Part shown: one piece after another, positions 37,278 to 46,663 of the stretch
How the letters are laid out: each line of letters begins with the position of its first letter
Position numbering within the stretch: position 1 is the first letter of the stretch
Origin: UMGS1590 sp900552455
Lineage (GTDB): Bacteria; Bacillota; Peptococcia; Peptococcales; Peptococcaceae
Assembly: GCA_963931105.1 (NCBI GenBank)
Contig: OZ007004.1
Location: 1,302,001-1,366,000, forward strand
Direction: 5' to 3'
Length of the DNA: 64,000 bases
Position numbers and translations under genes: made by a program
Notes under the pieces: generated by a model
What the model was told of the DNA's origin: nothing
What the model saw: only the letters and a program-made list of their open reading frames with translations
The model's database searches: none

Positions 37278-37336
37278 TTATATATTAAAACGTTGTTAAA
37301 AACACTTGCAATCTAGTAGTATAAGGAGGACATTCT

Positions 37337-38419
37337 ATGGACAAAAAAACACCGTTGTATGACACCCACGTCGCTGCCGGTGGGAAAATGGTCCCATTCG
37401 GCGGTTATTCCATGCCAGTTCAGTACAAAGCCGGTGTCATCGCTGAGCACATGGCTGTGCGTGAAAAGGCTGGGCTTTTCGATGTCAGCCACATGGGCGA
37501 GATCACCCTCAAAGGGCCAGACGCTCTGGCAAACCTCGAAAAGATCCTCACCAACAAATTCGGCAACATGGTTGACGGCCAGGCGCGCTACACCGTTATG
37601 TGCTATGACAACGGCGGCTGCGTCGACGACCTCATCGTCTACAAATACGCCGACAACGATTATCTCCTCGTCGTCAATGCCTCCAACAAGGACAAAGACT
37701 TTGCTTGGATGAAAGAACACGAATTTGGCGATGCCACCTTCGAAGATGTCAGCGATTCCTGGGGACAGCTCGCGCTGCAGGGACCAAAAGCCATGGACAT
37801 TCTGCGTAAGCTCACCAGCGAAGAAAACATCCCTGCTAAATATTATCACGCAGTGATGAACGGCGAGGTTGCCGGCATCCCATGCATCGTTTCCAAGACC
37901 GGTTATACCGGCGAAGATGGCGTAGAGCTCTACTGCCCGGCAGATAAAGTCGTCGAGCTCTGGAACAAAGTGCTCGAAGCTGGCGCAGAAGACGGACTCC
38001 TGCCATGCGGGCTTGGCGCACGCGACACCCTGCGTATGGAAGCAGCCATGCCGCTCTACGGTCATGAAATGAACGAAACCGTTTCCCCGCTCGAAACCGG
38101 TCTCGGTTTTGCGGTCAAGATGGACAAAGAAGACTTTATCGGAAAAGCTGCTCTCGAAGCACCAGCCACCCGCAAGCGCGTCGGCCTCAAGGTCACCGGT
38201 CGCGGCATCATCCGTGAAGAAGAACCAGTCTTCGTCGGCGACAAGCAGATCGGCATGACCACCTCCGGCACCCACTGCCCATACCTCGGTCATCCAGTGG
38301 CCATGGCTCTCGTTGAAAAAGACAGCGTAGAGCTCGGCAGCGCCGTCGAGGTTGAAGTGCGTGGTCGTCGCGTGGCTGCAGAAGTGGTTGAACTGCCATT
38401 CTACAAGAGAGCAAAATAA
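37337..38419 (+). CDS. gcvT: glycine cleavage system T protein (aminomethyltransferase)
   Basis: GcvT transfers the methylene group from the aminomethyl-lipoyl arm of GcvH to tetrahydrofolate and releases ammonia. The 360-residue protein shows the N-terminal YDTHVAAGGKMVPFGGY, FDVSHMGEI, the GARDTLRMEAAMPLYGHE segment (folate site) and the C-terminal TSGTHCPYLGHPVAMALV. AAGGAGG precedes the ATG. It is first in the operon gcvT-gcvH-gcvPA-gcvPB-lplA-lpdA, downstream of the symporter terminator. No glycine riboswitch could be recognised in the 160 bp before it. Confidence 0.97.
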   Translation: MDKKTPLYDTHVAAGGKMVPFGGYSMPVQYKAGVIAEHMAVREKAGLFDVSHMGEITLKGPDALANLEKILTNKFGNMVDGQARYTVMCYDNGGCVDDLIVYKYADNDYLLVVNASNKDKDFAWMKEHEFGDATFEDVSDSWGQLALQGPKAMDILRKLTSEENIPAKYYHAVMNGEVAGIPCIVSKTGYTGEDGVELYCPADKVVELWNKVLEAGAEDGLLPCGLGARDTLRMEAAMPLYGHEMNETVSPLETGLGFAVKMDKEDFIGKAALEAPATRKRVGLKVTGRGIIREEEPVFVGDKQIGMTTSGTHCPYLGHPVAMALVEKDSVELGSAVEVEVRGRRVAAEVVELPFYKRAK

Positions 38420-38493
38420 TTTTTTTCACGGACTCGCGTCCGTGCATCATCAACACCATTTATTTTATCTATATAAGAAAGGATGTATTTCAA

Positions 38494-38871
38494 ATGGAAA
38501 TCAGAGAAGAATTGCGTTATTCCGAAGATCATGAATGGGTACTCATCGATGGCGACGTTGCCGTTGTTGGCATCACCGACTACGCACAGAGCGAACTTGG
38601 CGACCTCGTATTCGTCAATCTGCCAGAAGTCGACGATGAAGTCGAAGCTGGCGAAACCTTCGCCGATGTTGAATCCGTTAAGGCTGTCAGCGACGTGCTC
38701 TCTCCAGTGAGCGGCACCGTTGCTGAAATCAACGAAGAGCTCCTCGATTCCCCAGAAAAGATCAACGAAGCGCCATACGATGCATGGTTCATCAAAGTCA
38801 GCGATTTTGAAGAAGCCGACGATCTGATGAGCGCAGACGAATACAAAACCTACCTCGAAGGCCTCGAATAA
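38494..38871 (+). CDS. gcvH: glycine cleavage system H protein
   Basis: The lipoyl carrier that shuttles the aminomethyl group between P, T and L proteins. The 125-residue length is normal. The lipoylated lysine is K63 in DVESVKAVSDV, flanked by the conserved EDHEWV near the N-terminus and WFIKV in the last third. A GAAAGGATG site precedes the start. A small hairpin CACGGAC/GTCCGTG (38427-38444) lies in the 74-bp gap after gcvT. Lipoylation would be done by the LplA encoded downstream. Confidence 0.97.
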   Translation: MEIREELRYSEDHEWVLIDGDVAVVGITDYAQSELGDLVFVNLPEVDDEVEAGETFADVESVKAVSDVLSPVSGTVAEINEELLDSPEKINEAPYDAWFIKVSDFEEADDLMSADEYKTYLEGLE

Positions 38872-38920
38872 TAAGCAAACGAAACCGTTCCTCATAAAAT
38901 GAAAAGGATGGTGATACCCT

Positions 38921-40237
38921 ATGGGCAGCTATGTGCCTAATACCAACGAAGAACGTCAGGAGATGCTCAAGGCCTGCGGCTACGAATCTTTTGACGACAT
39001 GTTCAGCGTCATCCCTGAAGATATGAAGCTGAAAGCACCGCTCAACCTGCCAGAAGGCAAGAGTGAGCTCGAAACCCGCCGCATCGTCACAGCGATCTCT
39101 GAAAAGAATAAGATCTTCCCACACATCTTCCGTGGCGCCGGCGCGTACAACCATTACGTTCCAGCAATGGTCAAGAGCGTGCTTTCCAAAGAAAATCTCC
39201 AGACCGCTTACACCCCTTACCAGGCTGAGATCAGCCAGGGGATCCTGCAGTCCATCTTCGAATACCAGACCTACATCTGCGAGCTCACCGGTATGGATGT
39301 TTCCAACGCGTCTGTTTACGATGGCGCCAGCGCAGCTGCTGAAGCACTGTCCATGTGCTATGGCAGAAAGCAGAAAAAAGCCGTCGTCAGCGGTGCGATC
39401 AATCCATACGTGCTCTCGACGATCCAGACCTACACCTTTGGGAACGACATGGAAGTCGTCGTCGTCCCACCAACGGCAGACGGCCTGACCGATATCGAAG
39501 GGATCAAAGCTGCCGTTGACGCCAACACCGCAAGCGTCTACATCCAGCAGCCAAACTACTTCGGCAACATCGAAGACGCTACCGCTATCGGCGAGATCGC
39601 GCACGCTGTGAAAGCGAAGTTCATCATGGGTGTCAACCCAATGACCCTTGCCCTCTTGAAGAGCCCACGCGAATACGGCGCAGACATCGCTGTCGGCGAT
39701 GCCCAGCCACTCGGTCTGCCACTCGGCTTCGGCGGTCCATATGTAGGCTTCATGGCCACCACCACCAAGAACATGCGCGCGCTGCCAGGCCGCATCGTCG
39801 GTCAGACCCACGACGCCAACGGCAACGTCGGCTATGTTCTGACCCTGCAGGCGCGTGAGCAGCACATTCGTCGTGAAAAAGCATCCTCGAACATCTGCTC
39901 CAACCAGGCGCTCTGCGCACTGGCCGTCGGTGTGTATCTCTCCACCATGGGCAACAAAGGCCTGAAAAACGTCGCCACCCAGTCCATCTCCAAAGCCCAT
40001 TATCTGGCAGAAGGGCTCGTCGGCGCAGGTCTCACGCTGGAAAACAAGGGCGAATACTTCAATGAATTCGTCACCACAAGCGACATTCCAGCAGAAAAGA
40101 TCCTCGCAGCCCTTGAAGCAGAAGACATCCTCGGCGGTTATCCGCTGGATGACAAACGCATCCTCTGGTGCTGCACCGAAATGAACACCAAAGCAGAAAT
40201 GGACGACGTGGTCCGCATTGTGAAGGAGGTGGGCTGA
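38921..40237 (+). CDS. gcvPA: glycine dehydrogenase (decarboxylating) subunit 1
   Basis: The N-terminal half of the P protein, which with GcvPB decarboxylates glycine using PLP. The 438-residue protein contains YVPNTNEERQEML, GAGAYNHYVPAMV, YTPYQAEISQGILQSIFEYQ (given in overlapping parts), and VGQTHDANGN. It lacks the PLP lysine, which is in the partner, as expected for split enzymes of Bacillota and archaea. Only one base separates its stop from the gcvPB start, and GGAGG in its last codons serves the next gene. Confidence 0.96.
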   Translation: MGSYVPNTNEERQEMLKACGYESFDDMFSVIPEDMKLKAPLNLPEGKSELETRRIVTAISEKNKIFPHIFRGAGAYNHYVPAMVKSVLSKENLQTAYTPYQAEISQGILQSIFEYQTYICELTGMDVSNASVYDGASAAAEALSMCYGRKQKKAVVSGAINPYVLSTIQTYTFGNDMEVVVVPPTADGLTDIEGIKAAVDANTASVYIQQPNYFGNIEDATAIGEIAHAVKAKFIMGVNPMTLALLKSPREYGADIAVGDAQPLGLPLGFGGPYVGFMATTTKNMRALPGRIVGQTHDANGNVGYVLTLQAREQHIRREKASSNICSNQALCALAVGVYLSTMGNKGLKNVATQSISKAHYLAEGLVGAGLTLENKGEYFNEFVTTSDIPAEKILAALEAEDILGGYPLDDKRILWCCTEMNTKAEMDDVVRIVKEVG

Positions 40238-40238
40238 G

Positions 40239-41672
40239 ATGTTGGTCTTTGAAAAATCGAGACCGGGTCGCGGCATGGACATCATTCCAGCCTGCGATGT
40301 ACCCGTTGTTGAAGTAGCGCAAAAGGACGCGCGTGAAAGCGCGCTGCATCTGCCAGAGATCAGCGAAGTCGATCTCGGCCGTCATTACACCGAACTGGCG
40401 AAAAAATGCCACGGCGTCAACGATGGCTTCTATCCACTCGGCAGCTGCACCATGAAATATAACCCTCGCATCAACGAAGAAATGTCCAATCTTCCAGGTT
40501 TTGCAGCCATCCATCCGCTGCAGCCTGAAAGCACCGCTCAGGGCGCGCTGGAAGTGATCCAGACCCTGGAAAAAGATCTCTGCGAGATCACCGGCATGGA
40601 CCGTCTCACCCTGCAGCCTGCAGCTGGCGCCCATGGTGAATTCACCGGGCTTCTGCTGATCAAGGCTTATCACACCGCCCGCGGCGACAGCAAGCGCACG
40701 AAGGTCATCGTGCCTGACAGCGCCCACGGCACCAATCCAGCCAGCGCCAACATGTGCGGCTACGAGATCATCAACGTCGAATCCGGTCCGGATGGCTGCG
40801 TCGATCTCGACAAGCTCAAAGAAGTCTGCACCGACGAGGTTGCCGGCCTCATGCTGACCAACCCTAACACCGTCGGTCTCTTCGATCCGAACATCAAAGC
40901 CATCACCGATATGGTGCATGAATGCGGCGGTCTCTGCTACTACGATGGTGCAAACCTCAACGCCGTCATGGGCTGGGCACGTCCTGGCGATATGGGCTTT
41001 GACGTTGTGCATCTGAACCTGCACAAAACCTTCTCCACCCCTCACGGCGGCGGCGGTCCTGGCTCCGGTCCAGTCGGCTGCAAAGCGATCCTCGCAGATT
41101 ATCTGCCAGGTCTGCTCGTTGAAGGCGAAGAAGGCAGCCGCCATTTCGTCAAGCCAGCACATTCCATCGGCGATGTCAAAGCCTTCTACGGCAACTTCCT
41201 TGTCTATGTCCGCGCCCTCACATATATCACGACCCTCGGCCGTGATGGTATTCCAGAAGCCAGTGCCAACGCTGTGCTCAATGCCAACTACATGCGCGTC
41301 GGTCTGCACGATCTCTACGACATGGCTTACGACGTCACCTGCATGCATGAGTTCGTCATGGATCTCTCCCGCATGAAGAAGGAAACTGGTTGCGTCGCCA
41401 CCGACGTTGCCAAAGGCCTCCTGGACAACCACATCCATCCACCAACAATGTACTTCCCGCTCATCGTTCACGAAGCGCTCATGGTCGAACCAACCGAGAC
41501 CGAATCTCGCGAAACCCTCGACCACGCCATCAGCGTTTTCCGCGAACTCTACAAGATGGCTTACGAAGCGCCTGACGCCCTGCACGCCGCTCCAGTTACC
41601 ACGCCGGTCGGCCGTCTCGATGAAGTCGAAGCAGCGCGTCATCCAGTTGTGAAGTACGATTTCGAAGGGTAA
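40239..41672 (+). CDS. gcvPB: glycine dehydrogenase (decarboxylating) subunit 2
   Basis: The catalytic half of the split P protein: it forms the PLP Schiff base, releases CO2 from glycine and loads the methylamine on GcvH. The PLP lysine is K263 in NLHKTFSTPHGGGGPG. Other family segments are FYPLGSCTMKYNP near residue 65 and SAHGTNPASA near 165. The 477-residue length is standard. It is translationally coupled to gcvPA and followed within 10 bp by lplA. Confidence 0.97.
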   Translation: MLVFEKSRPGRGMDIIPACDVPVVEVAQKDARESALHLPEISEVDLGRHYTELAKKCHGVNDGFYPLGSCTMKYNPRINEEMSNLPGFAAIHPLQPESTAQGALEVIQTLEKDLCEITGMDRLTLQPAAGAHGEFTGLLLIKAYHTARGDSKRTKVIVPDSAHGTNPASANMCGYEIINVESGPDGCVDLDKLKEVCTDEVAGLMLTNPNTVGLFDPNIKAITDMVHECGGLCYYDGANLNAVMGWARPGDMGFDVVHLNLHKTFSTPHGGGGPGSGPVGCKAILADYLPGLLVEGEEGSRHFVKPAHSIGDVKAFYGNFLVYVRALTYITTLGRDGIPEASANAVLNANYMRVGLHDLYDMAYDVTCMHEFVMDLSRMKKETGCVATDVAKGLLDNHIHPPTMYFPLIVHEALMVEPTETESRETLDHAISVFRELYKMAYEAPDALHAAPVTTPVGRLDEVEAARHPVVKYDFEG

Positions 41673-41681
41673 ACAACGCAC

Positions 41682-42680
41682 ATGACAGAACGGTTAACTG
41701 TAGTAACAGGCGACAGCACCGATCCATACAAAAATCTTGCCCTGGAAAACTGGCTGCTCGATCATGTCGCAGCAGATGAGGTCATCCTCTATCTCTGGCA
41801 GAATCAGCACACAGTCGTCATCGGCAAGAACCAGAATGCCTGGAAAGAATGTAACATCTCTACCCTGGAAGCCGACGGCGGGCGCCTTGCTCGCCGTCTT
41901 TCCGGCGGTGGCGCTGTCTACCACGATCTCGGCAATCTGAATTTCACCTTTGTCGCCCAGAAGGACCACTACGACGTGGTCAAACAGCATGACGTGATCC
42001 TGAAAGCCCTGCTCTCGCTGGGGATCCAGGCAGAAAAAAGCGGCCGCAACGACATCCTCGTCGATGGGCGCAAAGTCAGCGGCAATGCGTTTTACGAGCA
42101 CATGGGGCGCTGCTATCATCACGGCACCCTGTTGATGCAGGTCGACGGTGAAAAAATGGCACGTTATCTCAATGTTGCCAAGGACAAGCTCGCCAGCAAA
42201 GGCGTCGCTTCCGTGAAATCGCGGGTGTTGAACCTCGTCGAAGTTTTGCCGACGCTCGACGCCGACACGCTGAAAGCTGCTCTCGTGCAAGCCTTCGCCG
42301 AAGTATACGGCGGCACACCGGAAGAACTTCCTCTGGCGGCCGTGGACAGCGACGAATGGCAGACGCTCGAAGCGCGCTACAGCGCCTGGGATTGGAATTT
42401 CGGGCGCAGATTTCGCTTTGATCGCGCCATCGGCGAACGTTTCCCGTGGGGGCGCGTGGACATTCAGATGCAGATCGATCGCGGACACATCAGCGACGTG
42501 CAGGTTTATTCCGATGCGCTTTTGCCTGATTTTATCGATGCCCTCGGGCCAGCGCTTTTGGGCGCGCGCTATGAGCGGCAGTCGATCGTCGCAAGAGTGG
42601 AGTCAGTGCCAGTAGAATCAGCAGCGGCAGAAACGCCGAAGCAGGAACTGGCAGCCTGGCTCGGAACGTTGGATTATTAA
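41682..42680 (+). CDS. lplA: lipoate-protein ligase A
   Basis: LplA activates free lipoate with ATP and attaches it to GcvH-type proteins. The 332-residue protein shows the family motifs RRLSGGGAVYHDLGNLNF (about 68-85), GRNDILVDGRKVSGNA (about 120-135) and HHGTLLMQVD (about 145). The C-terminal accessory domain is present, as in the E. coli enzyme. Having the ligase inside the gcv operon indicates reliance on scavenged lipoate. The ribosome site before ATG 41682 is weak, which fits coupling to gcvPB. Confidence 0.95.
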   Translation: MTERLTVVTGDSTDPYKNLALENWLLDHVAADEVILYLWQNQHTVVIGKNQNAWKECNISTLEADGGRLARRLSGGGAVYHDLGNLNFTFVAQKDHYDVVKQHDVILKALLSLGIQAEKSGRNDILVDGRKVSGNAFYEHMGRCYHHGTLLMQVDGEKMARYLNVAKDKLASKGVASVKSRVLNLVEVLPTLDADTLKAALVQAFAEVYGGTPEELPLAAVDSDEWQTLEARYSAWDWNFGRRFRFDRAIGERFPWGRVDIQMQIDRGHISDVQVYSDALLPDFIDALGPALLGARYERQSIVARVESVPVESAAAETPKQELAAWLGTLDY

Positions 42681-42716
42681 TACGCTTCTCTTTACATTGT
42701 GAAGGAGGTATGAGAA

Positions 42717-44138
42717 TTGGAAAATCATTTTGAACTGATCATCGTCGGGGCCGGTCCCGGCGGATACGTGGCAGCGATCAAAGCAGCGAAACTCGGACTT
42801 TCCGTCGCCGTCGTTGAAGAACGCGAAGTCGGCGGTACCTGCCTCAATCGCGGCTGCATCCCAGCCAAGGCCATGATCCATGCGGCGACCCTTTACGAAG
42901 AAATGAAAGATGCTGAGCAATTCGGCATCATCGCAGAAAACGTGCATTTTGATTACGAAAAGATCATCGACTACAAGCAGGAGACCATCAACCAGCTCGT
43001 CGGCGGCGTCGAACAGCTCTTCAAGGGAAATGGGGTCACCCTCATCAACGGGCGCGGCGTGCTCCATGCGAACAAGACCGTGCAGGTCACCGCTGCCGAT
43101 GGCACAGTGACCGACTACACCGCCGACAACATCATCCTCGCCGCTGGCTCCAAGCCAGTCGTGCTGAACATTCCAGGAATGAAGCTGCCAGGCGTTATCT
43201 CCAGCGATGAGCTCTTCAAGCTGCGCGAGCGTCCAGATTCCATCGCCATCATCGGCGGCGGCGTCATCGGCGTTGAATTCGCCAACGCATTCTCCTATTT
43301 TGGCACCCAAGTCACCATCATCGAAGGGATGGACCGCATCCTGCCAAATATGGACCGCGAGATCAGCCAGAATCTCAAGATGATCATGAAAAAACGCGGC
43401 GTCGAGATCTACAACAACGCCATGGTGCAAGGATTGGAAGAAGACGGTGAACTCACTGCTGTTCATTTCAAGCAGAAGGACGAAGACAAGACCATCTCCG
43501 CCCAGTATGTGCTCTGTTCCGTCGGTCGCGGACCAAATACCCAGGGACTCTTCGGCGACGACGCCACACCAGATATGGAACGTGGACGCATCCTCGTGGA
43601 TGAGCATTTCCAAAGCTCCATCCCAGGCGTTTACGCCATCGGCGACTGCGTCATCGGTATGCAGCTTGCACACACCGCCAGCGCTCAGGGCATCGTCACT
43701 GCAGAATATCTCGCCGGCCATGAACCATCCATCGATCTTGCCGTCGTTCCAGCCTGCGTCTACACCGATCCGGAGATCGCCTCCGTCGGTATCACCGAAG
43801 ACGAAGCAAAGACCACCGGTCTCGATGTCGTCGTTGGTAAGTACATCATGGGCGGCAACGGCAAGAGCTTGATCACCAAGGAAGACCGCGGTTTCATCAA
43901 AATCGTCGCCCGCGCAGACGATCACAAGATCGTCGGGGCACAGATGATGTGCGCCCGCGCCACCGATATGATCAGCGAAATGGGCGTCGCCATCGCCAAT
44001 GGCATGACCGCCGAAGAAGTGACGAAAGCCATTCGCCCTCATCCAACTTACAACGAAGGCGTCGGCGAAGCTGTGGAAGAGATCTTTGGTGAAGCCATCC
44101 ACGTCATGCCGAAAAAGAAGAAAAAGAAAAGCAAATAA
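42717..44138 (+). CDS. lpdA: dihydrolipoyl dehydrogenase (L protein)
   Basis: The flavoprotein that reoxidises the dihydrolipoyl arm of GcvH with NAD+. FAD motif GAGPGGYVAA (about 10-19), redox disulfide GGTCLNRGCIPAKA (about 38-51; the usual N-V-G is N-R-G here), NAD motif IIGGGVIGVEFA (about 177), and the C-terminal HPTYNEGVGEAVEE, equivalent to the catalytic His-Glu pair. The 473-residue length is standard, with a lysine-rich tail. The start is TTG 42717, eight bases after GGAGG. A terminator follows, closing the glycine-cleavage operon. Confidence 0.95.
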   Translation: MENHFELIIVGAGPGGYVAAIKAAKLGLSVAVVEEREVGGTCLNRGCIPAKAMIHAATLYEEMKDAEQFGIIAENVHFDYEKIIDYKQETINQLVGGVEQLFKGNGVTLINGRGVLHANKTVQVTAADGTVTDYTADNIILAAGSKPVVLNIPGMKLPGVISSDELFKLRERPDSIAIIGGGVIGVEFANAFSYFGTQVTIIEGMDRILPNMDREISQNLKMIMKKRGVEIYNNAMVQGLEEDGELTAVHFKQKDEDKTISAQYVLCSVGRGPNTQGLFGDDATPDMERGRILVDEHFQSSIPGVYAIGDCVIGMQLAHTASAQGIVTAEYLAGHEPSIDLAVVPACVYTDPEIASVGITEDEAKTTGLDVVVGKYIMGGNGKSLITKEDRGFIKIVARADDHKIVGAQMMCARATDMISEMGVAIANGMTAEEVTKAIRPHPTYNEGVGEAVEEIFGEAIHVMPKKKKKKSK

Positions 44139-44148
44139 GCGTGCAGAC

Positions 44149-44186
44149 ATTGGCAGCTGCGCGCTTGCAGCCGCCGATGTTTTGTT
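44149..44186 (+). terminator. terminator of the glycine-cleavage operon
   Basis: The stem ACATTGGCAGCTGC/GCAGCCGCCGATGT, with a few wobble or mismatched pairs, is followed by TTTT. A further small perfect hairpin GTGGAGTC/GACTCCAC lies at about 44283-44300 in the leader of fhs. Confidence 0.75.
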
Positions 44187-44340
44187 GCTTGCAGAAAATG
44201 TCCGCGCACAATAAATGCGAGCTTATAAGTGTAACAAACAGAATTGATGAGTAAAGAATCGCTGAATCATGTAAAGTTGAGGGTGGAGTCAAGACTCCAC
44301 GACCGTTATCCACTGTTTTTATCAAAAGGAGCGTGTATCA

Positions 44341-46020
44341 ATGGGATTCAAATCTGATATTGAAATTGCACAGGAAGCGACCATGCAGCCGATCAACGAC
44401 ATCGCCGCAAAGCTCGACATTCCGGATGAATACATCGAAAACTATGGCAAATACAAAGCCAAGATCGATTTCCGCTACTACAACGACGTGCTCAAAGATC
44501 GTCCAAATGCGAAAGTCGTTCTCGTTACTGCCATCAACCCAACGCCAGCCGGCGAAGGCAAGACCACCACGACCATCGGCGTTGCCGACGCGCTCAACCG
44601 CCTCGGTAAAAAGACCATGGTCGCGCTGCGCGAACCATCCCTTGGCCCAGTCTTCGGCGTTAAGGGCGGCGCAGCCGGCGGCGGCTATGCGCAGGTTGTA
44701 CCAATGGAAGACATCAATCTCCATTTCACCGGCGACCTGCACGCCATCGGCGCAGCCAACAACCTGCTCGCAGCCATGCTTGACAACCACATCTATCAGG
44801 GCAACGCGCTGAACATCAACCCTAAGCGTGTCGTATGGCGTCGCTGCCTCGACATGAACGATCGTCAGCTGCGCAATGTTATCGACGGCATCGGTCGTCC
44901 AGTCGACGGCGTCACCCGCTCCGACGGATTTGACATCACCGTTGCGTCTGAGATCATGGCGATCTTCTGCCTGGCGACCGACATCAACGACCTCAAGGAA
45001 CGTCTTGCACGCATCATCGTTGCCTACACCTACGACGGCCAGCCAGTCACCTGCGGCGATCTCAAGGCTCAGGGCGCACTCGCAGCGCTGCTCAAGGATG
45101 CGCTGAAGCCAAACCTCGTCCAGACCCTCGAAGGAACGCCAGCGTTCATCCACGGCGGCCCATTCGCGAACATCGCCCATGGCTGCAACAGCGTCATCGC
45201 TACCCAGATGGGGATGAAGATGGCCGACTATCTCATCACCGAAGCAGGTTTCGGTGCCGACCTCGGAGCTGAAAAATTCATCGACATCAAGTGCCGCATG
45301 ACAGGCATCCGCCCAAGCGCCGTTGTGCTCGTCGCCACCATTAAAGCCCTCAAGTACAATGGCGGCGTCGCCAAGAGCGATCTCGCAGCAGAAAATCTTG
45401 CTGCTCTCGAAGCCGGCCTGCCAAACCTCTTGAAGCACATTGAAAACATCACCACCGTTTATGGCCTGCCAGTTGTTGTAGCGATCAACCGCTTCCCAAC
45501 CGATACCGAAGCAGAGCTGGAACTCGTGCGCACGAAATGCGCTGAGCTCGGCGTCAATGTTGCCCTCTCCGAAGTTTGGGGCAAAGGCGGCGCCGGCGGC
45601 GAAGAACTCGCCAAGGAAGTCGTCCGTCTCTGCGACGAAGCGAGCGAAATGAAATTCGTCTACGACGAAAACACCACCATCAAGGAAAAGATCGAAGCCA
45701 TCGCTACCAAGGTGTACGGCGCTGACGGCGTGGATTACACCGCCAAGGCTGAAACTGAGATCGCAACCTTCGAAAAACTCGGCTTCGGCAATCTGCCAAT
45801 CTGCATGGCCAAGAACCAGTATTCCCTCACCGACGATCAGACCAAGCTCGGTCGTCCAACTGGTTTCCGCATCACCATCAGCGACATGACCGCATCCATC
45901 GGCGCAGGTTTCCTCGTTGCTCTCACCGGCAGCATCATGAAGATGCCTGGTCTGCCGAAGGTTCCAGCCGCTGAAAAGATCGACGTTGACAACGACGGCG
46001 TCATCTCCGGTCTGTTCTAA
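44341..46020 (+). CDS. fhs: formate--tetrahydrofolate ligase
   Basis: Reversibly joins formate and H4F with ATP; in glycine or purine fermenters it runs backwards and yields ATP. The 559-residue protein has the P-loop NPTPAGEGKTTTTIG (about 64-78), FGVKGGAAGGGYAQV, FTGDLHAIGAANNLL and the C-terminal SIGAGFLVALTGSIMKMPGLP. AAAAGGAG precedes the ATG. It is followed 12 bp later by fchA and then folD, together the complete one-carbon oxidation branch that accepts methylene-H4F from the Gcv system. Confidence 0.97.
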   Translation: MGFKSDIEIAQEATMQPINDIAAKLDIPDEYIENYGKYKAKIDFRYYNDVLKDRPNAKVVLVTAINPTPAGEGKTTTTIGVADALNRLGKKTMVALREPSLGPVFGVKGGAAGGGYAQVVPMEDINLHFTGDLHAIGAANNLLAAMLDNHIYQGNALNINPKRVVWRRCLDMNDRQLRNVIDGIGRPVDGVTRSDGFDITVASEIMAIFCLATDINDLKERLARIIVAYTYDGQPVTCGDLKAQGALAALLKDALKPNLVQTLEGTPAFIHGGPFANIAHGCNSVIATQMGMKMADYLITEAGFGADLGAEKFIDIKCRMTGIRPSAVVLVATIKALKYNGGVAKSDLAAENLAALEAGLPNLLKHIENITTVYGLPVVVAINRFPTDTEAELELVRTKCAELGVNVALSEVWGKGGAGGEELAKEVVRLCDEASEMKFVYDENTTIKEKIEAIATKVYGADGVDYTAKAETEIATFEKLGFGNLPICMAKNQYSLTDDQTKLGRPTGFRITISDMTASIGAGFLVALTGSIMKMPGLPKVPAAEKIDVDNDGVISGLF

Positions 46021-46032
46021 GAGGTGAGCCTC

Positions 46033-46650
46033 ATGAAAATGCTAGAAAAACCGGCAACTCAGTTTCTTTCTGAGCTGTCCTCCAATGCGCCGGTTCCCGG
46101 CGGCGGCGGCGCGTCCGCTGCCGTTGGGGCATTTGCCGCAGCCCTCGGCATGATGGTGACCAATCTCACCATCGGCAAGAAAAAATACGCCGACTACGAA
46201 GAAGAAGTGAAAGCCGTGCGCGACCGTCTGGAAGGTCTGCGCGACCAGCTCATCGATCTCGTCGACGGCGATGCTGTCGCTTTTGAGCCGCTCTCCAAAG
46301 CCTACAGCATTCCCAAGGACGATCCTGAGCGCGACACCATCATGGAAAACGCCCTCTACGAGGCCAGCGTTGTGCCAATGAGCATCATGGAAACCGTTCT
46401 CGCTGCCGCAAAAGAGCTTGAAATCCTCGTTGCAAAAGGCAGCAAGCTCGCCGTCAGCGACGTTGGCGTCGGTATCCTCTTTGCTCAGGCTGCCATTGAA
46501 GGCGCATCTCTGAACGTCTACATCAATACCAAGTCCATGAAAGACCGCGAACGCGCCGCCGCGCTTGACGCCAAAGCCGATGCCGTCATCGCCGAAGGCG
46601 CCGCGCTGAAAGCGCGCATCTATGACGGCGTGCTCGCAGCCATCAAATAA
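46033..46650 (+). CDS. fchA: methenyltetrahydrofolate cyclohydrolase / formiminotransferase-cyclodeaminase family
   Basis: A 205-residue all-helical protein of the FTCD_C/FchA family that interconverts methenyl-H4F and 10-formyl-H4F. The signature is VPGGGGASAAVGAFAAALG near residues 25-43. ATG 46033 is six bases after GAGGTG; a GTG at 46024 is less well placed. It lies between fhs and folD. Many FolD proteins are bifunctional, so a separate FchA suggests that the neighbouring FolD acts mainly as dehydrogenase, as in purinolytic and acetogenic clostridia. Confidence 0.93.
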   Translation: MKMLEKPATQFLSELSSNAPVPGGGGASAAVGAFAAALGMMVTNLTIGKKKYADYEEEVKAVRDRLEGLRDQLIDLVDGDAVAFEPLSKAYSIPKDDPERDTIMENALYEASVVPMSIMETVLAAAKELEILVAKGSKLAVSDVGVGILFAQAAIEGASLNVYINTKSMKDRERAAALDAKADAVIAEGAALKARIYDGVLAAIK

Positions 46651-46663
46651 GGAGGTTTTGCCA

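Noticed and set aside
37173..37336. Glycine riboswitch upstream of gcvT
   Set aside because: The gap is filled by the symporter terminator and a short AT-rich region; no aptamer core was seen.
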